From positions 1-60,973 of the forward strand of contig SUVT01000005.1 in NCBI GenBank assembly GCA_015061845.1: a DNA stretch of 60,973 nt. The letters are read 5' to 3'. Numbering within the stretch: position 1 is the stretch's first letter; each line of letters starts with the position of its first letter. The DNA comes from Lentisphaerota bacterium. GTDB taxonomy: Bacteria > Verrucomicrobiota > Lentisphaeria > Victivallales > UBA1829. Positions 21,056 to 28,557 of the stretch are shown piece after piece. Below the pieces are notes generated by a model, which saw nothing but the letters and a program-made list of their open reading frames with translations, was not told the origin of the DNA and made no database searches. A program made the position numbers and the translations under genes.

Positions 21056-21757
21056 TCAGTTTCCGTGCCAGTTGAAGAACGGTCTCCACCAGCGGGATCC
21101 CGTGCCGGGATTCATCTGATAGTAAGCCAGCGTATTGGAATCAACATGACCGTCTACATACAGGAAGTTCGCCCGGTTATTGTGACGCCAGCCAATACGT
21201 TTATCAAATTCATTCTCATTCCAAGTATAGCCGTAGCCGCCTTTTGTATCACCGAGCCAGCTGACACCGGAGGGATTTTTGATTGCTGAAAGTTTGCTGT
21301 AACTGGATGCTTTCTGGTATTTATCTGTTCCGCAAAGCACTGATACACGCTGATTGATGGCATAGCAATATCTGCCATTATTGAGCTGGAAGGCCTCTTT
21401 CCCAAGCCGGGAGTCGGATGCACACTTCATGATGGAGGGATAATAATTTTCAGTAGTTTCAAAAATGCCTTTGAAAGCTTTTCCCACCAGCAGGACATGT
21501 CCCCAGTAACGGGTTCCGTTTGTTGCAGTTACCAATACATCATCATGATTTGAAGAATATGCTGTAAGGACAAAGTGCATCTGCTTCAGATTGCTTGTAC
21601 AGCTTGATTTTCTTCCGGATTCTCTTGCGTTGTTCAATGCCGGCAGAAGCATCCCTGCCAGGATCGCGATGATGGCAATCACAACCAGCAACTCGATCAG
21701 GGTGAAACTTCGCATAACATCTGTTATGTTGTGCGGTTTACACTCATTTTTTCTCAT
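21056..21757 (-). CDS. Type II secretion-like pseudopilin (H-X9-DG family)
   Basis: A 233-residue prepilin-type protein. A 17-residue hydrophilic leader ends MRS, followed by [18 protein letters not shown] and a helical stem ([23 protein letters not shown]). The C-terminal [16 protein letters not shown] fits the H-X9-DG motif exactly. The -1 residue is Ser, not the usual Gly. The start at 21757 is supported by AAGGAAGG six bases upstream, although a second in-frame ATG (21715) lies inside a palindrome. It is the first gene of the operon with the LamG and CBM9/LamG/GH genes. Confidence 0.88.
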   Translation of the reverse strand: MRKNECKPHNITDVMRSFTLIELLVVIAIIAILAGMLLPALNNARESGRKSSCTSNLKQMHFVLTAYSSNHDDVLVTATNGTRYWGHVLLVGKAFKGIFETTENYYPSIMKCASDSRLGKEAFQLNNGRYCYAINQRVSVLCGTDKYQKASSYSKLSAIKNPSGVSWLGDTKGGYGYTWNENEFDKRIGWRHNNRANFLYVDGHVDSNTLAYYQMNPGTGSRWWRPFFNWHGN

Positions 21758-21843
21758 AATTCCTTCCTTTCTGTTCTTGAAATTTCATCATTCAAGTTCA
21801 ATGGTCAATGGCTGACTTTACATAACAGATGTTATGCGAAGTT
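21706..21843. repeat. 24-bp perfect inverted repeat bracketing the pseudopilin start
   Basis: Arms 21706-21729 and 21820-21843 are exact reverse complements. Each contains a 16-bp near-palindrome (CATAACATCTGTTATG or its complement). The loop of 90 bases holds the ribosome-binding site and start codon (21755-21757). The arms could be two operator copies or could pair in the mRNA to enclose the start. Confidence 0.85.
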
Positions 21844-21851
21844 AAGCTTTT

Positions 21852-21882
21852 ACAGAAAAGAGAATAAAAGGATCTTTTCTGT
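21852..21882. repeat. 10-bp hairpin in the pseudopilin leader
   Basis: ACAGAAAAGA (21852-21861) pairs with TCTTTTCTGT (21873-21882). It lies right at the predicted transcription start of the pseudopilin operon; no T run follows on the minus strand. Confidence 0.55.
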
Positions 21883-21890
21883 GCTTGTAT

Positions 21891-21919
21891 ATTATAGCAC
21901 ATACTTTCGATTTTTACAA
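21891..21919 (-). promoter_or_regulatory. Predicted promoter of the pseudopilin-LamG-GH operon
   Basis: Minus strand TTGTAA (21914-21919), 17 bases, TATAAT (21891-21896) preceded by GTGC. The predicted start is about 125 bp upstream of the pseudopilin ATG, so both inverted-repeat arms would be transcribed. Confidence 0.72.
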
Positions 21920-21950
21920 GACCCTTTTGAGCAAAAACAGCTTTTTTTGC

Positions 21951-22820
21951 TTATAAATCCGTTGTGGTTGCATCAAACCAGTCGATATAATTTTTCAGCC
22001 AGATGACATGCTCCCGGTGAGACGGATGGCTGTACCATGCACCTTGCGGCAGAATGATACCGTCGATGATCCCTTCCCAGAGATGTTCGCAGCTGGTTTC
22101 AATGCTCTCCTGAAAGATATCCAGCGGCACCGGATGATGGCACTTTGTGACCGGCAGTCCGGAAGAACCGAAGTCATGCAGATAAAGCCCCTGCAGAATC
22201 TTCTTTTCCGGTCCCACAATATCCCGGATCTTAGCAATGTCATCCTTGTGGTGGCTCCAGAAATCCAAAGAGGGAACCCAGCACCAGCGGCTGAGGATAT
22301 CAATATATTTCAGATGCGGAATAAAATCACTTTCGTTCTGATGGGTGTAAGTGACGGTCACGATTTTCAGATCGGGGTTGATCTCTTTCACTTTATCATG
22401 GATCTCTGCCAGCATATCGCCGCCCTGATCGGGCCTGAAATCGTCAAAGTGGATCCCTTTGATATTTTTATATTTCAGGGAAGCCCGTGCGATCCGGAGA
22501 GAGGAATCCAGATAGTTGAGATGTTCCGCTGTACAATAAATCTCTTTCATTGCGGAGAGCCGTTCCATGTGGTGATCGGAAAGTAGATTTCTGACACAAT
22601 TTGACAGGATTTCGGGATCCCACGGAGGATCGGTAAAAGTTCTGCGGATATACTCTTCATTGAACATGGAGTTCATATAAAACGTCCGTTCTGCGCCGAG
22701 GTAAGCGGTTTGTGTTTCCAGACTGCAGCGTGATTTTCCATGGGTGAGGAACGGAACAGCCGTCGGGACTTTATCCAGGATGTAGCCCCAGGTATAGATG
22801 TGATCTTTAAGAAATGCCAT
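21951..22820 (-). CDS. Unknown protein, possibly TIM-barrel glycosidase-like
   Basis: A 289-residue protein without signal peptide that I do not recognise. Alternating strands and helices (KNIKGIHFDDFRPDQGGDML, DLKIVTVTYTHQNESDFI, KKILQGLYLHDFG, IDGIILPQGAWY) suggest a beta/alpha barrel, and the acidic pair in GIHFDDF resembles strand-4 sites of glycoside hydrolases. The ATG at 22820 is chosen because AAGGAG lies 8 bases upstream. It is divergent from glgC and sits upstream of the pseudopilin operon, separated by a promoter, so it is probably monocistronic. Confidence 0.55.
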   Translation of the reverse strand: MAFLKDHIYTWGYILDKVPTAVPFLTHGKSRCSLETQTAYLGAERTFYMNSMFNEEYIRRTFTDPPWDPEILSNCVRNLLSDHHMERLSAMKEIYCTAEHLNYLDSSLRIARASLKYKNIKGIHFDDFRPDQGGDMLAEIHDKVKEINPDLKIVTVTYTHQNESDFIPHLKYIDILSRWCWVPSLDFWSHHKDDIAKIRDIVGPEKKILQGLYLHDFGSSGLPVTKCHHPVPLDIFQESIETSCEHLWEGIIDGIILPQGAWYSHPSHREHVIWLKNYIDWFDATTTDL

Positions 22821-22855
22821 TTTCAGAACTCCTTGAATTTGTTTGCGCAGTAAAG

Positions 22856-22882
22856 ATAATATGCAGTACACAATATTGTCAA
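22856..22882 (-). promoter_or_regulatory. Possible promoter of the unknown gene
   Basis: Minus strand TTGACA (22877-22882) and TATTAT (22856-22861) with a short 15-base spacer, about 35 bp upstream of the ATG at 22820. The -35 match is perfect but the spacer is suboptimal. Confidence 0.45.
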
Positions 22883-22932
22883 GAGAAACAAAAATATTTT
22901 GCTGATTTTTCTGATTTTTTTATAAAAAACGG

Positions 22933-22961
22933 TTGATTCTTTTTCCATTCCGTGCTATAAT
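22933..22961 (+). promoter_or_regulatory. Predicted glgC promoter
   Basis: TTGATT (22933-22938), 17 bases, TATAAT (22956-22961) preceded by GTGC. The leader of about 115 bases before glgC contains no feature I recognise. Confidence 0.72.
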
Positions 22962-23080
22962 AAGAATGATTCCCCTTCTTTTTGGGAAAGGCTTTTTACG
23001 AAACGTGATCCGGGAAAACCAGATATTGTTCCGTAGACAGCCTTGGGGATGGGGGCAATATTTCAGAAGGAATGAATCTT

Positions 23081-24412
23081 ATGAGAATGTCTGTACTTGG
23101 AATGATCCTTGCCGGTGGCGAGGGGACCCGTCTTGCACCACTCACCGATCAACGCGCAAAACCATCTGTCCCGTTCGGGGGAAAATACCGTATTATCGAC
23201 TTTGTTCTCAGTAACTTTGTCAACAGCGGAATCAACAGTATTTTCGTTCTTACACAGTTCAAATCCCAGAGTTTGATGGAACACATCATCAACGGATGGA
23301 ACATCTCCAATACGCAGGTGCGCGGCAGCTTCATCATTCCGGTTCCCGCTCAGATGCAGACACAGGATCGTACATGGTACCGCGGAACCGCTGATGCCAT
23401 CTATCAGAATATGCACCTCATCGAAGACTTCAATCCCGACCTGGTGGCAGTTTTCGGCGGCGACCATATCTACAAAATGGATATCAGTCAGATGATCGAC
23501 TTCCATGCTTGCAACAATGCAATCGCAACCGTCGCAGCCATCCCGGTTCCCATCTCTGAAGGACATCAGTTCGGAATCATTCAGGTGGACAAAGACTGGC
23601 GGATCGTCGGATTCCAGGAAAAACCGGAACATCCCACTCCGCTGCCCAACGATAAAAACATGTGTCTCGCCTCCATGGGCAACTACATTTTCAACACAAA
23701 AGATATGATCTCTCTCCTGAAAAATGACTACGAACATAAAAACAGCAGCCATGACTTCGGAAAGGACATCATCCCAAGCCTCGTTGAAACCAAGCGGCTT
23801 TTCGCTTACAACTTCTACTCCAACCGGATCCCCGGACAGCCCGCTTCCGGAAAACCATACTGGCGCGATGTCGGTACCATCAAGGCTTACTTTGAAGCAA
23901 ATATGGACCTTCGTTCCACTTCCCCGCAGCTCGATCTCTACAACGACAAATGGCCCATCTACAACTACCATTTCAGTCTGCCTGCTGCAAAATTCGTCCA
24001 TAACGAAGAAGTCGACACCTACGGTCTGCCCAGAATCGGAAAAGCCATCAACTCCATCGTTTGTGACGGCTGTATCGTCTCCGGAAGTACCGTTACCAAC
24101 TCCGTTCTCTTCAACTCCGTTCATGTTCACAGCTATGCAACCGTTCACAACTGCATCCTGCTGAATGATGTCTCTGTCGGTGAACACAGCCGCATCCGTA
24201 ACTGCATCATCGACAAACATAACGTGATCCCGCCCAACACTGTGATCGGTTATGACCGTGCAGAAGATGAAAAACATTATCAGATCTTCCCCCTTGATGA
24301 TCACTCCTGGCTGACAGTCATTCCTAAAAACCGTCACTCTCACCAGCTGGAACTGAAGAAAACACTGGAAACCAGTGTGCCTCATCCGGAAAAGAAAGAG
24401 TCGAAAGAGTAA
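23081..24412 (+). CDS. glgC: Glucose-1-phosphate adenylyltransferase
   Basis: A 443-residue ADP-glucose pyrophosphorylase, the committed step of bacterial glycogen synthesis (glucose 1-phosphate plus ATP to ADP-glucose). The N-terminal nucleotidyltransferase signature is LAGGEGTRLAPLTDQRAKPS, followed by VPFGGKYRIIDFVLSN and WYRGTADAIYQN. GGDHIYKMD, FQEKPEHPTPLPND and YWRDVGTIKAYFEAN follow, then a C-terminal left-handed helix. The ATG at 23081 is preferred over the one at 23072, which is only one base after AGAAGG. Probably co-transcribed in part with the HD gene 3 bp downstream. Confidence 0.95.
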   Translation: MRMSVLGMILAGGEGTRLAPLTDQRAKPSVPFGGKYRIIDFVLSNFVNSGINSIFVLTQFKSQSLMEHIINGWNISNTQVRGSFIIPVPAQMQTQDRTWYRGTADAIYQNMHLIEDFNPDLVAVFGGDHIYKMDISQMIDFHACNNAIATVAAIPVPISEGHQFGIIQVDKDWRIVGFQEKPEHPTPLPNDKNMCLASMGNYIFNTKDMISLLKNDYEHKNSSHDFGKDIIPSLVETKRLFAYNFYSNRIPGQPASGKPYWRDVGTIKAYFEANMDLRSTSPQLDLYNDKWPIYNYHFSLPAAKFVHNEEVDTYGLPRIGKAINSIVCDGCIVSGSTVTNSVLFNSVHVHSYATVHNCILLNDVSVGEHSRIRNCIIDKHNVIPPNTVIGYDRAEDEKHYQIFPLDDHSWLTVIPKNRHSHQLELKKTLETSVPHPEKKESKE

Positions 24413-24415
24413 TTC

Positions 24416-25099
24416 ATGAACGATGAACTTTTTCAGCGCGTACTCCAACGGGTACGCGCTATTTTTTCAGGTGTCCGGGGCGGTCATGACCTTGATCATA
24501 CCATGCGGGTCTATGTAAATGCCTGTAAGATCGCAGAGATGGAACTCCCGGCAGAGGATCTGGAATCCCGCCGGATCATCCGTTATGCCGCCCTGCTCCA
24601 TGATTGCGCCAGGCCGGAAGAGGATTCCGGAAAGGGAAATGTCTGTCATGCAGCTCTCGGCAGAATAAAATCCGTTAAAATTCTACGGGAACTTGGCTGT
24701 ACAGATGAAGCATTCCTCCATGCAGTCGGAGAATGTGTCGGAAAGCACCGTTACCGCGGCAAAGATACGCCGGAAACTCCGGCAGAAAAGATCGTTTACG
24801 ATGCGGATAAACTGGACTCCATCGGAGCAGTCGGGATCGCAAGAACATTTCACTTTGCTTCTCATGTGGGTGCAAGGATCCACAACACAGAAAAACAGGC
24901 TTTGGAAGGTGCGGAATATGGACCGGAAGATACCGGCTACAGGGAATATCTGGTGAAACTGCGCAATGTTCCCGGGCGTATGCTTACCGCCTCCGGAAAA
25001 GCTCTTGCGGTTCAACGCGGCGAGTTCATGAAATCCTTTTTCGATGAGCTCAACGCCGAAACAGAAGAAGTTTTCCGTTTTACCGGAGAGCTTTCATAA
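24416..25099 (+). CDS. HD-domain phosphohydrolase
   Basis: A 227-residue HD-superfamily metal-dependent phosphohydrolase. The ligands are H in GHDLDHTMRVY (about residue 24), the HD pair in ALLHDCARPEE and a later D in VYDADKLDSIGAVGIAR. It matches the YedJ/YpgQ-like single-domain class, whose members act on nucleotides or are uncharacterised. It starts 3 bp after glgC. Codons 7-15 form a perfect hairpin followed by a T run, so the 5' end of the gene doubles as a terminator-like element. Confidence 0.85.
   Translation: MNDELFQRVLQRVRAIFSGVRGGHDLDHTMRVYVNACKIAEMELPAEDLESRRIIRYAALLHDCARPEEDSGKGNVCHAALGRIKSVKILRELGCTDEAFLHAVGECVGKHRYRGKDTPETPAEKIVYDADKLDSIGAVGIARTFHFASHVGARIHNTEKQALEGAEYGPEDTGYREYLVKLRNVPGRMLTASGKALAVQRGEFMKSFFDELNAETEEVFRFTGELS
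24435..24467 (+). terminator. Terminator-like hairpin inside the 5' end of the HD gene
   Basis: Perfect 9-bp stem, AGCGCGTAC (24435-24443) and GTACGCGCT (24452-24460), then ATTTTTTC. It is 22 bp after the glgC stop, in the position expected for the glgC terminator, yet within the first codons of the HD gene. It may attenuate read-through unless ribosomes melt it. Confidence 0.7.
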
Positions 25100-25112
25100 A
25101 GAGAAATGGAAA

Positions 25113-25163
25113 TTGGGGAAGCGGGAAACAACTTTTCAGGAAAGTTTTTTCCCGCTTCCCCAA
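25113..25163. repeat. Long G/C-rich hairpin H1 in the convergent gap
   Basis: GGGGAAGCGGGAAA (25115-25128) pairs with 25148-25161, extended by TT/AA outside and by an inner ACTTT/AAAGT pairing. It lies 14 bp after the HD stop and probably acts as a terminator, without a clean T tract. Confidence 0.8.
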
Positions 25164-25209
25164 ACCCCATCACCCTTTCATGTCCGCCGTAGCCTTGTGC
25201 GAAGGAGGA

Positions 25210-25349
25210 TTCAAACCTTTTTGCGGCATTCCGATTTTTGCAAGCAAAAATCAGAATGCCATTGTATAAAAAATTTTCTATTAAACACTTCATGATGGCA
25301 TATTAATTTTTTGTTTTCAAAAAATTGATATGCCGCAAAAAGGTTTGAA
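25210..25349. repeat. Nested inverted-repeat element H2
   Basis: The outer arms 25210-25229 and 25330-25349 are a perfect 20-bp inverted repeat. Inside are hairpin A (25225-25260, 16 pairs with one mismatch, two-base loop) and hairpin B (25297-25334, 16 pairs and one G-T). Each begins GGCAT and ends ATGCC. The outer and inner stems share bases, so the element can fold in two exclusive ways. No coding signal or target duplication is visible. Confidence 0.85.
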
Positions 25350-25357
25350 AAGAGAAA

Positions 25358-25432
25358 AGAGGGGGTACGGGGAGAAAAGAGAAAAAATTTCCTTAAAATT
25401 TTTTCTTTTGTCTCCCCGTTATCTTCCCCTCT
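25358..25432. repeat. Long hairpin H3 next to the RND pump stop
   Basis: CGGGGAGA (25368-25375) pairs with TCTCCCCG (25411-25418). Inner A/T-rich pairing fills most of the interval, and an outer AGAGGGG (25358-25364) pairs with CCCCTCT (25426-25432). It is the likely terminator for the minus-strand RND operon. Confidence 0.75.
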
Positions 25433-25438
25433 GTTTGA

Positions 25439-25462
25439 GGCAGCTGTTACGCTGCCTTTTCT
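25439..25462 (+). terminator. Short hairpin with T run at the RND stop codon
   Basis: GGCAGC (25439-25444), six-base loop, GCTGCC (25451-25456), then TTTTCTTTTTTC. It overlaps the last codons of the RND gene. On the plus strand it has full terminator form and could stop transcription coming from glgC/HD. Confidence 0.5.
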
Positions 25463-28400
25463 TTTTTCTTCTTCGGCTTTGCGGTATCGTGAACGAAAGC
25501 AAAGTAGAGAGCGGGGATGACGTAGAGGGTAAGCAATGCGGAAACGGTCAGACCGCCGACCACACCCATACCGCAGCTGGCACGGAGTTCCGAACCGAGT
25601 CCGGTCCCCAGAGCCATGGGGAGCATACCCATCACGGAAGCGATACTGGTCATCACGATCGGACGGAATTTTTCTTCCGTTGCCTGAAGCATTGCTTTGT
25701 GAGTTGTCATACCTTCGCTGACCAATCTGCCGCATTCATCCATGATCAGAATAGCGTTGTTCACCACGATACCGATCATCATAACGCCTCCGAGCAATCC
25801 CATCAGCGACATTGACATACCGGTCAGATAAAGGGTCAGGTACATACCCAGGAAGCCCAGCGGGACGGAGAACATGATGAGGAACGGCTTTGTCCAGGAT
25901 TCCATGATAGCCGCAATCAGCAGATAGGTAAGAACTGCTGCCAGAGCAAGCACGCCGGCAAACTCTTTTGCGGTATCGTTCATCAATTCCACACTTCCGC
26001 TCATACGGACATTATATCCGGGCGGCAATGTTTCTTCTGCAGTTTTCCTGATCTGATCAGAAACCGGACCAAGTGCCATGCCGGGAGCGGTATTGGCATA
26101 GATCCACATGGTTCGGACTTTGTCATAACGGTTGATCGCAACAGGCCGGGCATCTTCCTTGACTTCTGCCACAGCTTCTGTTCCCAGCGGAGCGTTTTCA
26201 CGCATTACCGGTGAGATCTGACGGAGCTGAGCTTCGCCAGATTCTTTCTGGTTCTTCAGACGGATATCGTAACTTCTGGATGTTGTGCGGTAGTCTCCGA
26301 CTTCGATACCGTCGAGAGAACCGAGCATGTGATCGTAAAGTTCCTGAGCGGAGAGTCCCATATTCTGAAGAACTGTCCGGTTGGGACGGATATTGATGTT
26401 CGGTTTGCGTTCACGGCGGCTGGAGTCAAGGTCACGGGTAATTCCCAACGCCGGGATTTTTTCCATCACAGCCATTTCAGCCTCTTCCAGAACTTGAAGG
26501 TCGGGACCGTTCATGACACACCGGATTTCTGCACCGCTTCCGCCGAACGTCGCCGGAATGGTCAGCGTAACACGGCAGCCATCCAGATAATCCAACTCTT
26601 TACGAATGATTTCCTGTAACTGCCAGATCGTCTCTTCACGATCCATTTTTGGCTTTGTTTTCAATGTGATCTGACCGAGATAAACAGCAGCTGAAACCTG
26701 TCCGGCACCGCCGCCTGCGTTACCGACGTTGACTGCTGTACCGGTAATGAAATCATATTTTTTCAATCGCTCAGCAGCTTCCATCACCAATTTTTCAGTG
26801 GTTTCAAGGTTGTAGTTCGTGGGGAACTCAAACTTGATCCGGATTTCGCCCTGGTCGCAGAACGGCAGGAAGGAAAGTCCCACTTTCGGAACCATGAAGA
26901 AGTAAACCGCAGCGGCCCCGGTAAGAACAACAAGAAGCAAAGTCTTGGGATATTTTGCGGTCCATTCAATACTCTTGTTGAATTTCCGGCAGAGCCAGTC
27001 ATAGCCTTTATCCCATGGAATAAAGACTTTCTCAAGGAAAGTTTTCTTCCGGTCCGGATCATGGTTCGGCGCTTTCAGCAGCACACAGGCAAGGATCGGG
27101 GTCATCGTGAAACTGATAAACAGTGAAACAAGTGTTGCCCCAACCATAACCCCTGCAAACGGAATCATCATACTTCCGATTCGGGTGGTCATCATCATAA
27201 CCGGAACGAACACAACAACGTTTGTCAACGCACTGGCGGAAACTGCGGCAATCACTTCGCCGGTTCCCTTTTCAGCAGCTTCTTTAATATTCTCTCCACG
27301 GTCAAGATGCTTGAAGATATTTTCGATCACAACAATAGAGTTGGTCACAAGAACACCCACTGAACACCCCAGAGAAAGAAGTGTCATAATGTTGAAAGAG
27401 TATCCGCAGAAATACATTGCGGCAAACGTCACCACGACAGAAACCGGCATGGAGACCATCACAATAAATGTGGAGCGGGGTTCGTGCAGGAACAGGAACA
27501 GCAGAACAGCTGTCAGGATGATCCCGGTAAGAATGCTTGACCAGGCATCATCCACAGAAGCCTGAATGAATTCCCCGGAGTCGTGAAACCAGACCAGCTC
27601 CATCCCGGAGGGAAGTTCCCCGTTCTTGATGATCTGATCGAAACGCTGCCGGAGCCCCTTGATCACTTCGATTGCGTTCGCTTCCCCCTTCTTCACGATA
27701 TTGAAGCGGGCAGCAGGTTTTCCGTTCACAAACGCTTTACTGCGGACTTCACGGCTGATAAGTTTGATCTCTGCCACGTCGCGCAGATATACCCGTTTGT
27801 TTTCGTATTTCCCGATTTCCAGAGAACGGATCTCATCAAAATCTTTGAAGTCACCTTCAAAAGTAACGTTCTTTTCCTGCTTGTCATACTGAATACGTCC
27901 AAGAGGTTCGCGGATATTGTTTGCCTCAAGTTTCTTGACAACATCGTTGATAGAGATGTTCATTGAGGAAAGTTTTTCGCGATTGAGAAGGATATGCACC
28001 TGCATTTCATTGGCACCGTAAACACGGACTTCACCAACCCCTGCCACGGAAGCAAAACGGTCTGCGATCACGTCATCTGCAAAGTCATAAAGATCATCCT
28101 GGGTACGGTCACCGATGAGATAAATGTGGGCAACCGTTGTTGCATTGGTGTCGATCTTACGGATCACCGGGTCATCAGCACCATCCGGGAACGTTTTCCT
28201 GATACGGTTCAACGCTTCCCGAACGTCTGTCGCTGCAACGTCAACGTTCGTTCCCATGTTGAATTCCAGCTGAACACGGGCTTCGTCTTCAATACAGAGA
28301 CTTGTAACGTGCTTGATCCCGTCAATGGATGACACGGCATCTTCAATACGTTTTGCAACTTCGATTTCGATTTCAGAAGGGCTTGCCCCTTCGTAAGTAC

Positions 28401-28545
28401 AACGAACCAGCACCACAGGAATTTCCATGTTGGGCAGCAAGTCGATACTGAGTTTCGGATAGAAATAACATCCGATCATAACAAGAATAATGATAAATGA
28501 TGTCATGGCGATCGGACGCCTGACGGACCATCTGCTTAAAAACAT
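25447..28545 (-). CDS. RND efflux transporter, HAE/AcrB-like, with altered proton-relay site
   Basis: A 1032-residue inner-membrane RND permease in the usual size and order: TM1 (MTSFIIILVMIGCYFYP), two large periplasmic loops and twelve TM helices. Porter-domain signatures are present (YEGASPSEIE, VREALNRIRKTFPDG). In TM4 the AcrB Asp407-Asp408 pair is replaced by T401-N402 (VGVLVTNSIVVIENI). TM10 has GIVVNNAILIMDE where AcrB has Lys940. The C-terminus is a lysine-rich tail. It lies 12 bp after the adaptor gene and is clearly co-transcribed. Substrate and energy coupling are open. Confidence 0.92.
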   Translation of the reverse strand: MFLSRWSVRRPIAMTSFIIILVMIGCYFYPKLSIDLLPNMEIPVVLVRCTYEGASPSEIEIEVAKRIEDAVSSIDGIKHVTSLCIEDEARVQLEFNMGTNVDVAATDVREALNRIRKTFPDGADDPVIRKIDTNATTVAHIYLIGDRTQDDLYDFADDVIADRFASVAGVGEVRVYGANEMQVHILLNREKLSSMNISINDVVKKLEANNIREPLGRIQYDKQEKNVTFEGDFKDFDEIRSLEIGKYENKRVYLRDVAEIKLISREVRSKAFVNGKPAARFNIVKKGEANAIEVIKGLRQRFDQIIKNGELPSGMELVWFHDSGEFIQASVDDAWSSILTGIILTAVLLFLFLHEPRSTFIVMVSMPVSVVVTFAAMYFCGYSFNIMTLLSLGCSVGVLVTNSIVVIENIFKHLDRGENIKEAAEKGTGEVIAAVSASALTNVVVFVPVMMMTTRIGSMMIPFAGVMVGATLVSLFISFTMTPILACVLLKAPNHDPDRKKTFLEKVFIPWDKGYDWLCRKFNKSIEWTAKYPKTLLLVVLTGAAAVYFFMVPKVGLSFLPFCDQGEIRIKFEFPTNYNLETTEKLVMEAAERLKKYDFITGTAVNVGNAGGGAGQVSAAVYLGQITLKTKPKMDREETIWQLQEIIRKELDYLDGCRVTLTIPATFGGSGAEIRCVMNGPDLQVLEEAEMAVMEKIPALGITRDLDSSRRERKPNINIRPNRTVLQNMGLSAQELYDHMLGSLDGIEVGDYRTTSRSYDIRLKNQKESGEAQLRQISPVMRENAPLGTEAVAEVKEDARPVAINRYDKVRTMWIYANTAPGMALGPVSDQIRKTAEETLPPGYNVRMSGSVELMNDTAKEFAGVLALAAVLTYLLIAAIMESWTKPFLIMFSVPLGFLGMYLTLYLTGMSMSLMGLLGGVMMIGIVVNNAILIMDECGRLVSEGMTTHKAMLQATEEKFRPIVMTSIASVMGMLPMALGTGLGSELRASCGMGVVGGLTVSALLTLYVIPALYFAFVHDTAKPKKKKEKAA

Positions 28546-28557
28546 CGCAGCACCTCC

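Noticed and set aside
23063-24448. 461-codon open frame opposite glgC
   Set aside because: Mirror of conserved GlgC codons; no independent evidence.
25210-25349. Nested repeat as an insertion sequence
   Set aside because: No transposase frame and no target-site duplication seen; kept only as an unclassified element.
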